From the NCBI GenBank assembly GCA_010405405.1, contig MU004238.1, forward strand, positions 321,530 to 385,529: a stretch of DNA of 64,000 nucleotides. Reading direction: 5' to 3'. The DNA comes from Microthyrium microscopicum (Eukaryota > Ascomycota > Dothideomycetes > Microthyriales > Microthyriaceae). Shown one piece after another: positions 44,988 to 56,788 of the stretch. Made by a program: the position numbers and the translations under genes. The number at the start of each line of letters is the position of its first letter. The stretch's first letter is position 1. The notes below the pieces were generated by a model. That model saw only the letters and a program-made list of their open reading frames with translations, ran no database searches and was not told where the DNA came from.

Positions 44988-47900
44988 ATGCCGCCAAAGA
45001 CCCATCCTCTATCCACCGGCCTTCGTCTTCCACGCACAACATTTCCAGCTCGTCCGCCGCTCCCATCGCCCTACCTACGCGCCGCGACCTCCGACCTCTA
45101 CGCCTGGCAATCTAGGCAGACCGAGCGGCCCCGTTTCCTTCTACACGATGGTCCGCCCTACGCAAATGGGGATCTTCACCTTGGACATGCGGTGAACAAG
45201 TTGCTGAAAGACTTCATTCTCCGAAGTAAGATCGCGCGCGGTTATCGCGTAGAATATGTACCTGGCTGGGATTGCCATGGCCTGCCAATCGAGCTCAAAG
45301 CTGTCAAATCCGTGAAAGAAGGCGAAGCTAAGAATAGCGCTGTAAATATACGGCAAACGGCACGTCGATTTGCAGCGAAAACTGTTGAGAGACAAAAACA
45401 GTCGTTTCAAGAATGGGCAGTGCTGGGAGATTGGGAGAAATCATATCGAACCCTGGACTCGGCATACATACTTAGGCAGCTTGAAGTATGGAAAAGGCTG
45501 GTAGATCGAGGTCTAATATATCGAGCTAGGAAACCAGTCTATTGGAGCGCTGCTAGTGGGACGGCATTGGCTGAAGCTGAGCTTGAATATGATGAACATC
45601 ATGTTTCCACTTGGGCGTTTATAAGATATCCTTTGGCTGATGTGTCTGGAAGCTTGAAAAGTCTGGAGAATGTGGACTGGAGCAATGTTGGTGCTGTGAT
45701 ATGGACCACTACTCCCTGGACGCTGCCCGCGAACCGCGCGATTGCCATAAATGAAGCAATGGATTATTGCGTCGTGACACTGGGAAAAGACAAGCTACAG
45801 TGCCTTGTTGCAACTGAAAGATTGGAATACTTCGAGCAAAACGTTCATCAAGATATTGAAGTTGTTGCTTCAGGAATACCAGGAAGCCAATTATTGGATG
45901 CACGGTATCAGAACCCCTTTCAACAATCGAGGATTCAGCCCTTTCTTCACGGCGACTTTGTGACGTCTGCTATGGGCTCTGGCCTGGTTCATATGGCTCC
46001 TGGCCATGGCCATGATGACTATCAGGCGGCCAAAAAACATGGGCTTGAGACTTCATTCGCACCTGTCAATGGCCAAGGACGGTACACGGATGAAGCGTTT
46101 CCCGAAAATCCCGACTATTTGACTGGAAAAGCCGTTCATGGCGAGGGATCTGAGGCTGTCATATCCTATCTCACCACAAGAACACCGCCGGCTCTTCTAG
46201 CCAAGGGACAGTTCACCCACAAATATCCAATCGATTGGCGAACAAAGACTCCAGTGATTATACGAGCGACGGAACAATGGTTCGCAGACGTTGGTTCTAT
46301 CAAATCTGCAGCGATAGAATCACTCTCGTCTGTCAACTTTGTGCCCAAGAGTGGAAGATCGAGACTAGAAGCATTCATCAACAGTCGATCAGAATGGTGC
46401 GTCTCGCGCCAGAGAGCCTGGGGCGTTCCGATTCCAGCCTTGTACCGGACGGATACCCCTGACAGCGAGGCTGTCATGACTGTAGAAACCATTGAGCACA
46501 TCATGCAAGTAATTAAAGAACGTGGAGTGGATGCATGGTGGAAGGATGCTCCCGATGATAGAGCCTGGATCCCACCAAAACTGGAAGGCTCTTATATTCG
46601 CGGCACCGATACTATGGATGTCTGGTTCGATAGTGGAACAAGCTGGATGGCGCTACAAGAACAGGGCAAAATGCCTGCCGATGTCTATCTTGAGGGCTCG
46701 GACCAACATCGTGGATGGTTCCAATCGTCACTTCTCACACATATTGCATATCGGACTGGAAAGCCACACGCGCCTTTCAAGACTCTAATAACACATGGAT
46801 TTACGCTGGATGAAAAGGGACAAAAGATGAGCAAATCCATTGGGAATGTCATTCCACCTGATGATATCATCAATGGCAAACTCGTCGGGAAGATAGCTGG
46901 CAAGAAAGGAAAGGGGGGCAAGGTCGACGCTCTAGGACCCGACGTCCTTCGATACTGGATTGCGTCTATGGACTTTACGAAGGATATGACCATTGGAAAG
47001 GAGGTCTTGGCAAATGTTCAGAACTCCTTGGTCAAAGTTCGAATAACGCTGAAATGGCTCCTTGGAGTACTCGATTCTTACGAGCCCTCCAAGATTCCAT
47101 CCCCAGAGCTCGTTGATTTATTCAAACTCGATCACAATGACTTCCCAAGCTTTTGGACCATGGAACAAGCGCGGGAGAAAATCAAAGAACCGTTTGCAAT
47201 AATAGACAACATCGCAGCCTGGTCTCTCTCCCAAACTACTCATCGAGTCCACACCGCATACGAGACCCATGACTTCGCACAAGGTATCGCTGCCATAAAC
47301 GCCTACATCAATCAAGATCTATCTTCATTCTACTTCGAGTCACTCAAAGACCGTCTATACGCCGGCACCTCAACTACCCGCTGCTTCGCCCTTTTCCAGG
47401 CCAAGCAGATATTCGATGGACTTCTCTCCATGCTTGCTCCAATCGCCCCTCTACTTGTAGAAGAAGCATGGTCTCATTTACCTGAACATCTCAAAGCACT
47501 CTACCCACCGGACTATCACCCATGCCGCGTCCAGATCACCATCACCGAGCCAACTGAGGCTGACGGGTTAACGAAGACGAGGAAAGACATCCTCATCCAA
47601 ACAAAGTCCGTCATCAGTGAAATGCAAGAACAGCTCCGCAACGACAAGCTTATCACCAGTGGTCTCCAGACTAACGCCTGGATCAGCGGCAACACTGCCA
47701 CAGCCCACCCTGTTATCCGTGGCTTACTTCTCGATCCTGCGCAGACAGAGATGCTGGCTGCTGTCACAGGTGTCAGCCAAGTTTTCCACGTGCCAGAAGA
47801 GGACCACATGGAGGCTTATATTGCCGAGAAGCCAGGCAAGGAACATAAATTCGAGATCGACGGCCAGTCTACGCATATCAAGATCTGGCTCGAAGAGTTT

Positions 47901-48131
47901 GATGACACCCATCAGTCATATTCTAAATGTGTTAGATGTTGGCGTTGGATGGAGCTGACGAAGGAAAGTAAAAAGGCGTTGTGTCAGCGTTGTGAGACGG
48001 TGGTTAAGGAGGAGTTCCCGGACAAATGGAACCAGGCTTATGACATGAAGATGGTAGAGAGCACGGTCACTGCGGGAACGGTCGCTGATGCTATGACTTT
48101 GCCATTGCTTGATGAGATTGATATACTCTGA
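44988..48131 (+). CDS. ISM1: Mitochondrial isoleucyl-tRNA synthetase
   Basis: Single intronless frame of 1047 residues. The first 30 residues are Arg/Pro/Thr-rich without acidic residues, as in a mitochondrial targeting peptide. Class I signatures are the HIGH-type HLGH at 64-67 (HDGPPYANGDLHLGH) and KMSKS at 613-617. The editing domain (TPWTLPANRAIAINE and HMAPGHGHDDY) lies between, followed by the anticodon-binding helical domain. Two CxxC pairs near the C-terminus (CVRCWRW, LCQRC) form the zinc knuckle typical of bacterial/organelle IleRS. It charges mitochondrial tRNA-Ile with isoleucine. The cytosolic enzyme lacks this layout, so the mitochondrial assignment is firm. Confidence 0.96.
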   Translation: MPPKTHPLSTGLRLPRTTFPARPPLPSPYLRAATSDLYAWQSRQTERPRFLLHDGPPYANGDLHLGHAVNKLLKDFILRSKIARGYRVEYVPGWDCHGLPIELKAVKSVKEGEAKNSAVNIRQTARRFAAKTVERQKQSFQEWAVLGDWEKSYRTLDSAYILRQLEVWKRLVDRGLIYRARKPVYWSAASGTALAEAELEYDEHHVSTWAFIRYPLADVSGSLKSLENVDWSNVGAVIWTTTPWTLPANRAIAINEAMDYCVVTLGKDKLQCLVATERLEYFEQNVHQDIEVVASGIPGSQLLDARYQNPFQQSRIQPFLHGDFVTSAMGSGLVHMAPGHGHDDYQAAKKHGLETSFAPVNGQGRYTDEAFPENPDYLTGKAVHGEGSEAVISYLTTRTPPALLAKGQFTHKYPIDWRTKTPVIIRATEQWFADVGSIKSAAIESLSSVNFVPKSGRSRLEAFINSRSEWCVSRQRAWGVPIPALYRTDTPDSEAVMTVETIEHIMQVIKERGVDAWWKDAPDDRAWIPPKLEGSYIRGTDTMDVWFDSGTSWMALQEQGKMPADVYLEGSDQHRGWFQSSLLTHIAYRTGKPHAPFKTLITHGFTLDEKGQKMSKSIGNVIPPDDIINGKLVGKIAGKKGKGGKVDALGPDVLRYWIASMDFTKDMTIGKEVLANVQNSLVKVRITLKWLLGVLDSYEPSKIPSPELVDLFKLDHNDFPSFWTMEQAREKIKEPFAIIDNIAAWSLSQTTHRVHTAYETHDFAQGIAAINAYINQDLSSFYFESLKDRLYAGTSTTRCFALFQAKQIFDGLLSMLAPIAPLLVEEAWSHLPEHLKALYPPDYHPCRVQITITEPTEADGLTKTRKDILIQTKSVISEMQEQLRNDKLITSGLQTNAWISGNTATAHPVIRGLLLDPAQTEMLAAVTGVSQVFHVPEEDHMEAYIAEKPGKEHKFEIDGQSTHIKIWLEEFDDTHQSYSKCVRCWRWMELTKESKKALCQRCETVVKEEFPDKWNQAYDMKMVESTVTAGTVADAMTLPLLDEIDIL

Positions 48132-48619
48132 GCATCGGGTTCATTATATGAGTACGTGAGAGGCATTGTGTTGGTAGCATTGTATTAGTACTCTAGTGGC
48201 GGGCTGAAATTTACTCTACATACTCAGGCAGGACAATGCGAATACAGCGCCGTTGAAACGAGCCGAAAAAGCAGACAACAAGCTTAACATTCCGACAATC
48301 AAGATACAATACATCCTTCTATTCGTGTCATGTGGACCATGCCATCCTAGCTTGCCTATAACAGGTTAGTATAAGACTTAGAGGATGAAGTCAAACCGTA
48401 ATGAATTGATAAATTTTTGGCTTCATCACAGAATCCCATAAAACTGTATGGAAGCCATCGAATGTGTTGAGAGCCATCGAGTGTGTGGGAGCTATCGAAT
48501 GCTCTGGTAGTATCTCAATATCGTTGAATTCTCACCTTCAAGCTTGCATATGAGCACGGCGTGGGTCCACAGGACGTTCGGAAGATGTCGCTAACGCCTG
48601 ACAAGCTGTCAGTACTCGA
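48132..48619. other. Convergent intergenic region with a short tandem repeat
   Basis: About 490 bp between converging genes. Positions 48451-48506 hold three imperfect 18-19-bp units around GCCATCGA(A/G)TG. No gene seen. Confidence 0.55.
48451..48506. repeat. Short imperfect tandem repeat, GCCATCGAATG core
   Basis: Three units (GAAGCCATCGAATGTGTTGA, GAGCCATCGAGTGTGTGG, GAGCTATCGAATGCTCTGG). The same core recurs at 49090-49100 and, inverted, at 48945-48958, all inside or next to the RRM-like gene. Confidence 0.6.
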
Positions 48620-49965
48620 TCAATTATCAAAGGAAGCAAAACTTACATGCGTCGGGAGAGGAGTGCAATCAGAAACTGGCGAGGGGATCGGTGATTCTTC
48701 AGCAATTGCATTGCGATTTAAGGAGTCGGTGTACATTTCCTTCCAAAGTTTGACTTCTTTCTGCTTCAAACGCCAGTTTTTCTTTGTATTTTCGAACTTG
48801 TCTGCTAAAGACTCCAGGGTTGGGGCATGTTTTAGTCCCTTGTGATACATTTTGACCTTCATTTCTAGTTCGAATACCTCTTCTTCCTGTGATTCGTCAG
48901 CACAAGTAGAATTGCTCAGAAGTTCCATCGCTTCTTATGGCTATCATCGCATTCGATGGCTCCCATATAATGTGTTACACTGGATAGTTGCTCTCGTCCT
49001 TGGTGGAAATTATAGAGTTTTGCCAATAATACAATATGTGGAAGCCCTTGAAGGCGATAGCAACCATAAAGAGTAACAAGTTATATGGCAGCCATCGAAT
49101 CGGATAAGAAATCCGGGTTGTATAGGAAATCCCTTACGGCTTTCTCAAGCTGCTCTTTGAGTCGCTGCGATTCCACTTCCGCAGTAGCACTGGCAGAAGC
49201 TGCTTCATTGGTTGCTAGGGTGGTTGACGATGACATCTCGACAGCCACCGGTGAGTCTTTAACAACCAGAGCAGTGGACATCAGCACCGTTGGAGTCTTG
49301 GCCTCTGGCAAGAGCGCGGACGGAGGACTCTTCGGTGTTGCATGCTGCGGCGTCGGGTTTGAGCTGAAGCCAGACAAAGCCTTATTTGCTGCGATAAGGA
49401 TATGAGTGTTATTAAAGGCTAGTCTAGGCTTTTTGCTTGGTGTTGATGCTGGGTATGCAGCTCCTGGTGATGTCGTAGTTGATGCATGAGGTGGATTTAG
49501 CTCGAAGCGTACCGGTACATGCTGCGATTGTTCAAGCGATAGTCTGCCATGCGATTGCGAATCGCCCAGTTCACCCTAAACAAGTTAACCGGGTGATTCG
49601 AAGAGTTATGTATCTATCGCACTTACAAATCCTCGCTTCTTCGGACGGTCTGGATCAACAATGCCGACCGTTATTCTGGTGCCGAATAACTTGAGTCGAT
49701 CCATGTTGACCATGGCATCGGATGCTTTCTGTGCTGAAGGAAGAGCCACATGGCAAGACGTGTCCCGCTGATCTGGGTGCCAGTAAAAGACAAGCTGTTG
49801 CAATCCCCGTTTGTGGAATGCATCTTCTAGCACCTCTTTTACTCCATTGACATGACCTGGAATGTGTGAGACAAATATCAATCGGTGAGACAGTTTTGCT
49901 TCGAGGTATTTGCCATGATCGGGATGATCTTGGCTTAGTGGCATTATCTTGTGCGGATCCGCCAT
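48620..49965 (-). CDS. RRM-like protein with low-complexity middle and coiled-coil tail
   Basis: Starts MADPHKIMPL at 49965. Exon 1 (49627-49965) encodes an RRM-like fold: RLIFVSHIP as RNP2-type strand, then LVFYWHPDQRDTSCHVAL and ITVGIVDPD, with a degenerate RNP1. Exon 2 begins at 49575 (intron 49576-49626) and is Ser/Thr/Ala/Pro-rich. Two ends are possible. With splicing from GTAAGG at 49137 to CAG at 48887 (branch TGCTGAC), exon 2 is 49138-49575 and exon 3 48620-48886, in phase, adding a coiled coil (ELEMKVKMYHKGLKH) for 347 residues. Without it the frame stops at 49081 after 277 residues. The longer form is preferred because the exon 3 sequence looks coding. Likely RNA-binding; partner unknown. 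Confidence 0.65.
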
Positions 49966-50255
49966 TGTGAAAGTGCGCACGATCCCAAGAAGTAATTGGT
50001 GAAAAACTGAGGACTTTGGAGAATGAGAGTCAGAGTAAAAAAGTTGTGGCAGCGAAAGTGGTGGTGCCAAGTTACCCAGGTGATATGGAAGGAAGGTGCG
50101 GTGGGTGGGTATCAGGCTGTCAGCCTTATTGTACGCATATACTAGCCATATTAGGCTAGATCTTGAAAGGCGCGTGGCTCCAGAACTGGGTCCCCCTGTC
50201 TTGCCCATCATCCGTAGCGATGCTCCACTAGTCTGCGTAACTTGCCTCCATCGTA

Positions 50256-50331
50256 TCTCTGCTGCGCGTTCTGAGGTTGAAAGGGCAAAATGTGGCCTAT
50301 TGATTTAGCTGCAGATCTAGGAATCTAATTA
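50256..50331 (+). repeat. Left terminal inverted repeat of the 3.3-kb element
   Basis: Begins TCTCTGCTGCGCGTTC next to the TA target. GC content is normal, unlike the interior, so the end has escaped most mutation. Pairs with 53503-53578. Confidence 0.85.
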
Positions 50332-53300
50332 GGGGAGACCCTAGACTAGAGGAGTATACTATAGTGTAAATTTGTATAGTAGCGTGCTTAGTAGTCCTAT
50401 ATAATACTAGGGATAATATATCTTAATATTTAACTTTATATATTCTTAGTATTATTTAAATCCTTAGATCTTACTTGTTTTAACTAATCTCGTTATAGCG
50501 TCTCTTCCTATAATAAATATAGGTAAGCACCTTAATAGATTTAAACGCTATTAGGTATAAGATATAATTCTTTAAGAATACTTAGCCTATAAGATTATAG
50601 GCACTCTTAACTATTCCTTATAGATTATTACTTACTAGTAGAAGAAGCTTAAAATAACTGCTTTATTTAATACTATTAGAGTTATTTAATAGTAGCCCTT
50701 AATTAATTCTTTAAAAACTATTATATTAGTAGAATATCTAATATTAAAACCTAATTCTACTTAATTCGAAATAGTAGATTACCTAATAGATGTCTTTAAT
50801 ATTAAAGTAAGCTATAATATAGTATACTAAGCGCTAAAGCGTATAAAATAGACTAAAAAGAGAGTAAGTAATTATTACTGTTACTATAACTTTATTTAAT
50901 TAATTCTTATCGTATTTATACTAAAATAGTGCTATAATATAGTTGTTTAATAGTCCTTATACCTCTAATAAGAATTTTGTAATAAAATAAATAATTATTA
51001 TCTAGATTAGATTATTTATATAGATAAATATAGCATAGGAACTAGCTATTTAGCTCATAGGATAAAATAAAGCCTAAAGGGTATAGAATGCGCTATATTC
51101 TTACTACTTTAGAGCTCTAAGAAGTAGAATATATTGCTAGTATATACTATATAAGGAATTTTAGTAGTAAATCTATATTAATATAATACTAATAGTAAGG
51201 GATTTACCTATTAGTATAAATATAACCTAATTCTAGAGTATTCTTCCTTCCCTATACCTAGGAATTTAGTTATTATAATAGATAATGCGCGCTTTTACTA
51301 AGCTAAAGATTTAAGAGCTCTTTTTAATTGTTTTAGTATTTAACTAGTATTCTTACCTTTCTATAGCCCTAATTTTAATTCTATTAAGTAATTATTTAGT
51401 GATTTAAAGAAGTAGCTTTAATTAAATAATAGACTTTATTAAGAAGGAAGATAGAAAGGTTAGCCCTTTAAAGAATATTTCGAGTTAGGATTAAAGGAAT
51501 AAGTTAATACTAGCTAGTAAGTAATAAAGTACTTTAGATATAGTAAATTTAATATCTAGCGATAGCTTATAACTATCTTATTCTATCTAACTCTCTTCTA
51601 TAAGTCGTTTAGCTTCCTTTTAAGCCTAATTATGCTATTCCTTAACCTAAATAATAAAATAGCTTATAGCATTCTTCTTAATATTAAGGTTAATAGTAGT
51701 AAAGACCTTAATATCTTCTTTTATTACTACTTAACTAATTCTTATATACTTACTTTAATAAATACCTAGAATTAATTTTACTCATTTAAACTAAGACGTC
51801 TTAATACTTATATAATAAGATAACTACTTCTTAAATATCTTTAACTCTTTATTAGGATTAAAAATAATTAGATTTAATAGCGCACGTAGTAGTAAACTAT
51901 TAGTATATAGAATATTAATATTTAGAATCATAGTGTTAACTACTAGCTTTTCTACGCTTATAGCTACTATAGCCTAAATATCTACTAGCATAAAGCTAAA
52001 ATATAGGTTATTATTATTAAAGTGTCCTAAATTATTCTTATCTTTACTACTACGCTTATCTTTAGAATAGGAATTCTTATTAAACTATTTACTAGTACTA
52101 AGGATAAAGATCTTTATTAAAATCTTATCTAGAGAGCATTTATTAAAGCTCTCTTAAGGCTTCATAAGACTAATAATATTAGCCTAATAGCAAAGAGTTC
52201 TTAAATTAATAATAAGGTACTAGTTAGTATTTCTAATAACGTAATAATATCTCTTAAGCTTTACTATAGAGTAAAGTAATTTATAGTAATTATAAGTATT
52301 AAATAATATAGCATAGGTATTAATATTATTATAGAGTTAATTCTTAATAATAATAGCATTAATTTTAGCATTATTAGTATCTTTTTAAGAGTTATTTTAG
52401 GCCTCTAGTTCTTTTAATATTATAGACTCTTTAAGGGTATTATTAGCTTTATTTACTATCTACATTATCTCTTATTTAGGTATAACTAGTTTAGGTAGTA
52501 TAGTACCTATTTTAGAATAGTTAAAGAAGTATTTCTTAACTTTTACTAGTTTTTATTTAATATCTAGTTTATCCTTCTTAAAAGTAAATAGTATAAATAG
52601 ATTCTTACCTAATTCTTTAATAAAAAGTTAAAAATATGTCTATATAGACGTTATTAAGCTTAGAAGATAATATTATTCTTTAGTACGCTAATTCTTCTAC
52701 TTTAAAGCTTCTTTCTAACTATTAGAAAATATTATAAATACTTTTATAGTTATCTTATTTAGTTAAGGCTTATTTCCTCTCTTTTTAATATTATATTTAC
52801 TAATCTTAGTAGAAATAATTAGTATTAGCTTACTATTAATTTAAATTAGCATAATTAAACTACCTCCTAGTTATAATAGTAGCTTTAGAATTTAAGATAT
52901 AGTTAACTTATTAAATCTAGGCTATTAAGATCTCTAGCTAGCGTTTATCCTATTATTTATCTCTTCTATATAGCTAATTAAAGAGCTAAGAATTACTATT
53001 AAAGAGCTTTAATTTTAGCTTTATATTAGACTTTTAGTAAGTATCTAGAAGGTATAAATATCTTAAGATACTATAAGAGCTATTCCTAGAACTAGAGTAT
53101 TATTTTGGCCTATTTTACTTATAATCTAAGTAAGTATATCTACTAGCGTCTTAGGTATTAATTTATTAGTCTTCTTTCTATAAGTAGGGCGTTAAGTAGT
53201 AGTAAGATCTAAATTTACTAATATAGGGCGTTTACTTAATATAATTACTAGGAATAATAATAATAAGGCTATTTACTAATAATTTAATAAGAATCTAGCT

Positions 53301-53502
53301 CTTTTAGGCTTTTAAATAGTATAAAGATTAATTAATTATAATATATCCTTAATAAGGAATTCCTACTCTAAAATCTATATATTTTAGTCTATCTTTAGAT
53401 TACTAGGGAGCACTATAAAACTAGCATTGCTTTACGGCTACTAATAGTTTAATTATATATAAATCTGCATACTAACACACTCCTCGATCCCGTCGTGCGA
53501 TC

Positions 53503-53578
53503 CAATCAGATTCCTAGATCTGCAGCTAAATCAACAGGCCACATTTTGCCCTTTCAACCTCAGAACGCGCAGCAGAGA
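53503..53578 (-). repeat. Right terminal inverted repeat of the 3.3-kb element
   Basis: Reverse complement of the left end apart from one transition (GGCCTG here, GGCCTA on the left), consistent with RIP acting on one copy. Confidence 0.85.
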
Positions 53579-53764
53579 TATTTCGTATCCTCCGTTCCCT
53601 AATCCATATATCTAGTCTTCTGCACTCCTCTCCTAATTCCCAGCACACACGTCGTGAACTTCACATACCGGGCTCACTTCTCTCCAATCCAGTGGCCAAT
53701 TCTCCGTCAAATTCGTGCAAACTGTGCCATCATACACCCGACACTCCCGCCCTTCCAGCTTAAA

Positions 53765-56144
53765 ATGCCAAAGCTCCATATATCAAAAGGCAAATTCTAT
53801 GATGAACACGGCCGTGAAGTTTACCTACGCGGTATAAACGTCGATGGCAGCGCAAAGCTCCCAGCCAAGCCGGATCTCCCTTCCCACGAACCTACGAACT
53901 TCTTCAAGGGTGATGACGTCTCCTTCGTCAATAGGCCCTTTCCTCTCGACGAAGCCCCCTCACATTTTGCGCGCCTGAGGAACTGGGGATATACTACGAT
54001 ACGATGGATATTCACATGGGAGGCACTAGAACATGCTGGCCCTGGCAAATATGATACGGAGTTTGTAGACTACACTGTCAAATGTCTACGGATAGCGAAA
54101 GAGTTTGGATTTATGGTCATCATGGACCCACATCAGGACGTATGGTCGCGGTTCACAGGAGGATCAGGGGCACCACTTTGGACTCTGTATGCATGTGGAT
54201 TGGATCCAGAGAGGTTTGCTGTCACGGAAGCCGCCCTGGTACAGAATACATGGCCGGATCCGACTACATTCCCGAAGATGATTTGGGCTACCAACTACTA
54301 TCGATTAGCTTCTCAAGTTATGTTCACAGTGTTTTGGGCTGGCAAAGAGTTTGCGCCGAAAGCAATCATTGATGGGAAGAATATCTCGGACTATCTGCAA
54401 GACCACTTCATAAATGCATGCCGCTTCCTGCTCAAGGGCATATCAGATGCTGGCGGACTCATGGATGAAGTGGTGGTTGGATGGGAGACCATTAATGAGC
54501 CTAATTTTGGTCTCATTGGCAATCAAGACTTGACAAAAGTCCCATCAGAACAAAAGCTACAAAAAGGAACATCTCCAAATGCATGGCAGGCCACGCTTCT
54601 GGGTTCAGGCATCGCTTGTGAGGTCGAAGTATGGGATGTCGGTGGAATGGGACCACATAAAACTGGTACAACTCTTGTCGATCCACAAGGAGAGAAGGCC
54701 TGGCTCTCAAAAGACTATGATGATACGAAGTATGGCTGGAAAAGAGATCCTGATTGGAAATTGGGAGAATGTCTATGGGCCCAATGTGGAATATGGGATC
54801 CAGAAACTGGTGAAATTATAAAAAAGGATTATTTCGCCAAGGACCCTCGAGATGGCTCTAAGATCGACTATCTATACTTTACAAACCACTGGTTCGTGGA
54901 CCACTTTCGAAAGTACCGCGATATGGTTCGATCATTCAACAAAGATACCATAATATTCTGCCAACCACCAACGAACGAACTCCCTCCTGAGCTTAAAGGC
55001 ACAATAGACGAAGACGAAAACATCGTCTACTGTCCGCATTGGTATGACGGCTTAACACTGATGACCAAGAAATGGTACACATTCTCATCCTCCCCTTACT
55101 ATTCCCCCTTCATGATTACTAACAATATTTAGGAACTCATGGTGGAACGTCGACGTAATTGGAGTCCTCCGCGGCCGCTACTCCTCCCCCGTCTTTGCCA
55201 TCAAACTCGGCGAAACAGCAATTCGCGCCTGCTTCCGCGACCAACTAGCCTCAATGCGGCAAGAAGGACTCGACAACATCGGCACCACGCCCTGCATCTT
55301 CACGGAAACAGGCATCCCCTTCGATTTGGATGACAAGAAAGCCTATGATAATGGCGACTATAGCAGCCAGACGTCTGCACTCGACGCTGTGCAGTTCGCT
55401 CTGGAAGGTAGTGGGATACAGGGATATACACTATGGAACTATACCTCCATCGTAAGCTATCTCCCCAGCTTTGATGCCGATATTATACTGACTCAAAACC
55501 AGAACACAAATAACTGGGGCGACGCCTGGAACGGCGAAGATCTCAGCATCTACTCCCGTTCCCTACCACCCACACCAAGCACCGAATCCACGCGCGTCGA
55601 AACTCCCTCATCAATAAAAGCCACCCTCTCTCCACCACCAAGCATGTCCGCATCCTCAACAACCTCCCTCCCCCACCAAGGACCTCTCACCACATCAAGC
55701 ACAAACTACCGCGCCGCAGCAGCCCACATCCGTCCCTGGCCGCGCGCGATCCACGGCACCCTCGGGCCCTTTGGCTTCGATTTAAAGCACAGCACATTCA
55801 CCCTATCCCTCACAGCCACCAGCGCCACACCAAACGAGTATCCAACCGAAATCCACCTTCCGCGTCTGCATTTCCCCGTCGGCCAAACGCAAGTCACAGT
55901 AAGTGGTGGACGCTGGGCCGTTGTAGCGGAGACGCTCGTCGGCGGAACGCAAGGAGAGGAGGAGGGAGGGGATAGTAGTGGGGAGGTTCTGCAGGTGTTG
56001 AGGTGGTGGCATGCGGAAGGAGAGCAAAAGCTAGAAGTTAAAGGAGTAGTGATAGCGACCAAAGACATGGAAGGCAGCGGGGAGGAAGAGATGGGGTATT
56101 TGGCGCAGTATCGGCAGCAATTGAGGAATTGTAGTGTTATGTAA
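53765..56144 (+). CDS. GH5 glycosylceramidase / steryl-beta-glucosidase type enzyme
   Basis: Two exons (53765-55074 and 55133-56144; 58-bp intron with ACTAACA branch) encode 773 residues from MPKLHISKGKF. The frame is open upstream to 53654 but only from a GTG, so this ATG was chosen. The GH5 barrel shows LRGINVDGSAKLP, WGYTTIRWIFTWEALE, DPHQDVWSRF, the acid/base Glu245 in ETINEPN and the nucleophile Glu495 in FTETGIPFD. Residues about 580-640 are a Ser/Thr/Pro linker and the end is a beta-rich C-terminal domain. There is no signal peptide, as in fungal EGCrP2/Egh1 enzymes that cleave glucosylceramide or steryl glucosides inside the cell. The 3.3-kb transposon relic ends 186 bp upstream. Confidence 0.92.
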
Positions 56145-56788
56145 AAATTAGCCGAACGGAGTGAGTTGATAAGGAGCGAGTTGTTAATGGGACCAGTTGG
56201 TATACGATGAATAATTCACGACTATGACAGACGTTTGACCCACGAAACACGCAAGATATAATGAGAGAATCTTGATGAATTAATGTTCATGCCATATCAG
56301 CGTCTTCTTGACACTAATCTATGCAACTATCTCCAAAACGTGGTATAAATAATCGTACATTCAACAATCCATTCACATGATCCTCTCGTCAGCACAGGTT
56401 CCCAGAAAATCCTGTCTGGCCCACCAGTAGGGTATAAATAGGTAGAATGATGTGAAGAAGGCTCATAAACAATGGCGTGGTCTCTTTGACCGCACGCGAG
56501 AATTCAAAAAGCAAAGAATGCCCGCTCGCCAAATCATCCTTGCAAAACATGGTATGATAGATATGCTGTAAAGCGCCAGTTGCGCCGCCCAAATGCTGGT
56601 TGTGATGTTTTGACATATGAAAATTAGGTGGTGGGTAGGCGTTGGATGATCTTGAGATGATGTTCATAATGCGTAAGGGGTTCGTGTGGAGGCCGCATAT
56701 GGTATCGTTGCCATCTCGTTTGCCATTCGATTTGATTGGACTTGTGGGTGGGTGGGTGCGTTATATGAAGAACTATTGGGAGGTCTCT
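56145..56788. other. Convergent intergenic region
   Basis: About 640 bp between converging genes; small frames only, nothing recognised. Confidence 0.5.

Larger units (their letters stand above)
50256..53578. mobile_element. RIP-degraded TIR DNA transposon, TA target site
   Basis: A 3.3-kb block is bounded by near-identical inverted repeats of about 76 bp: 50256-50331 and 53503-53578 match with a single difference, and the similarity fades just inside with G/A changes. TA flanks both ends (50254-50255, 53579-53580), the Tc1/mariner-type target duplication. The interior is almost entirely A+T with a great excess of TpA and stops in every frame, the mark of RIP. No transposase can be read. The element is unusually long for a simple Tc1/mariner copy, so it may contain a nested insertion. 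It lies between the divergent RRM-like and GH5 genes, in what would be their shared promoter region. Confidence 0.85.
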
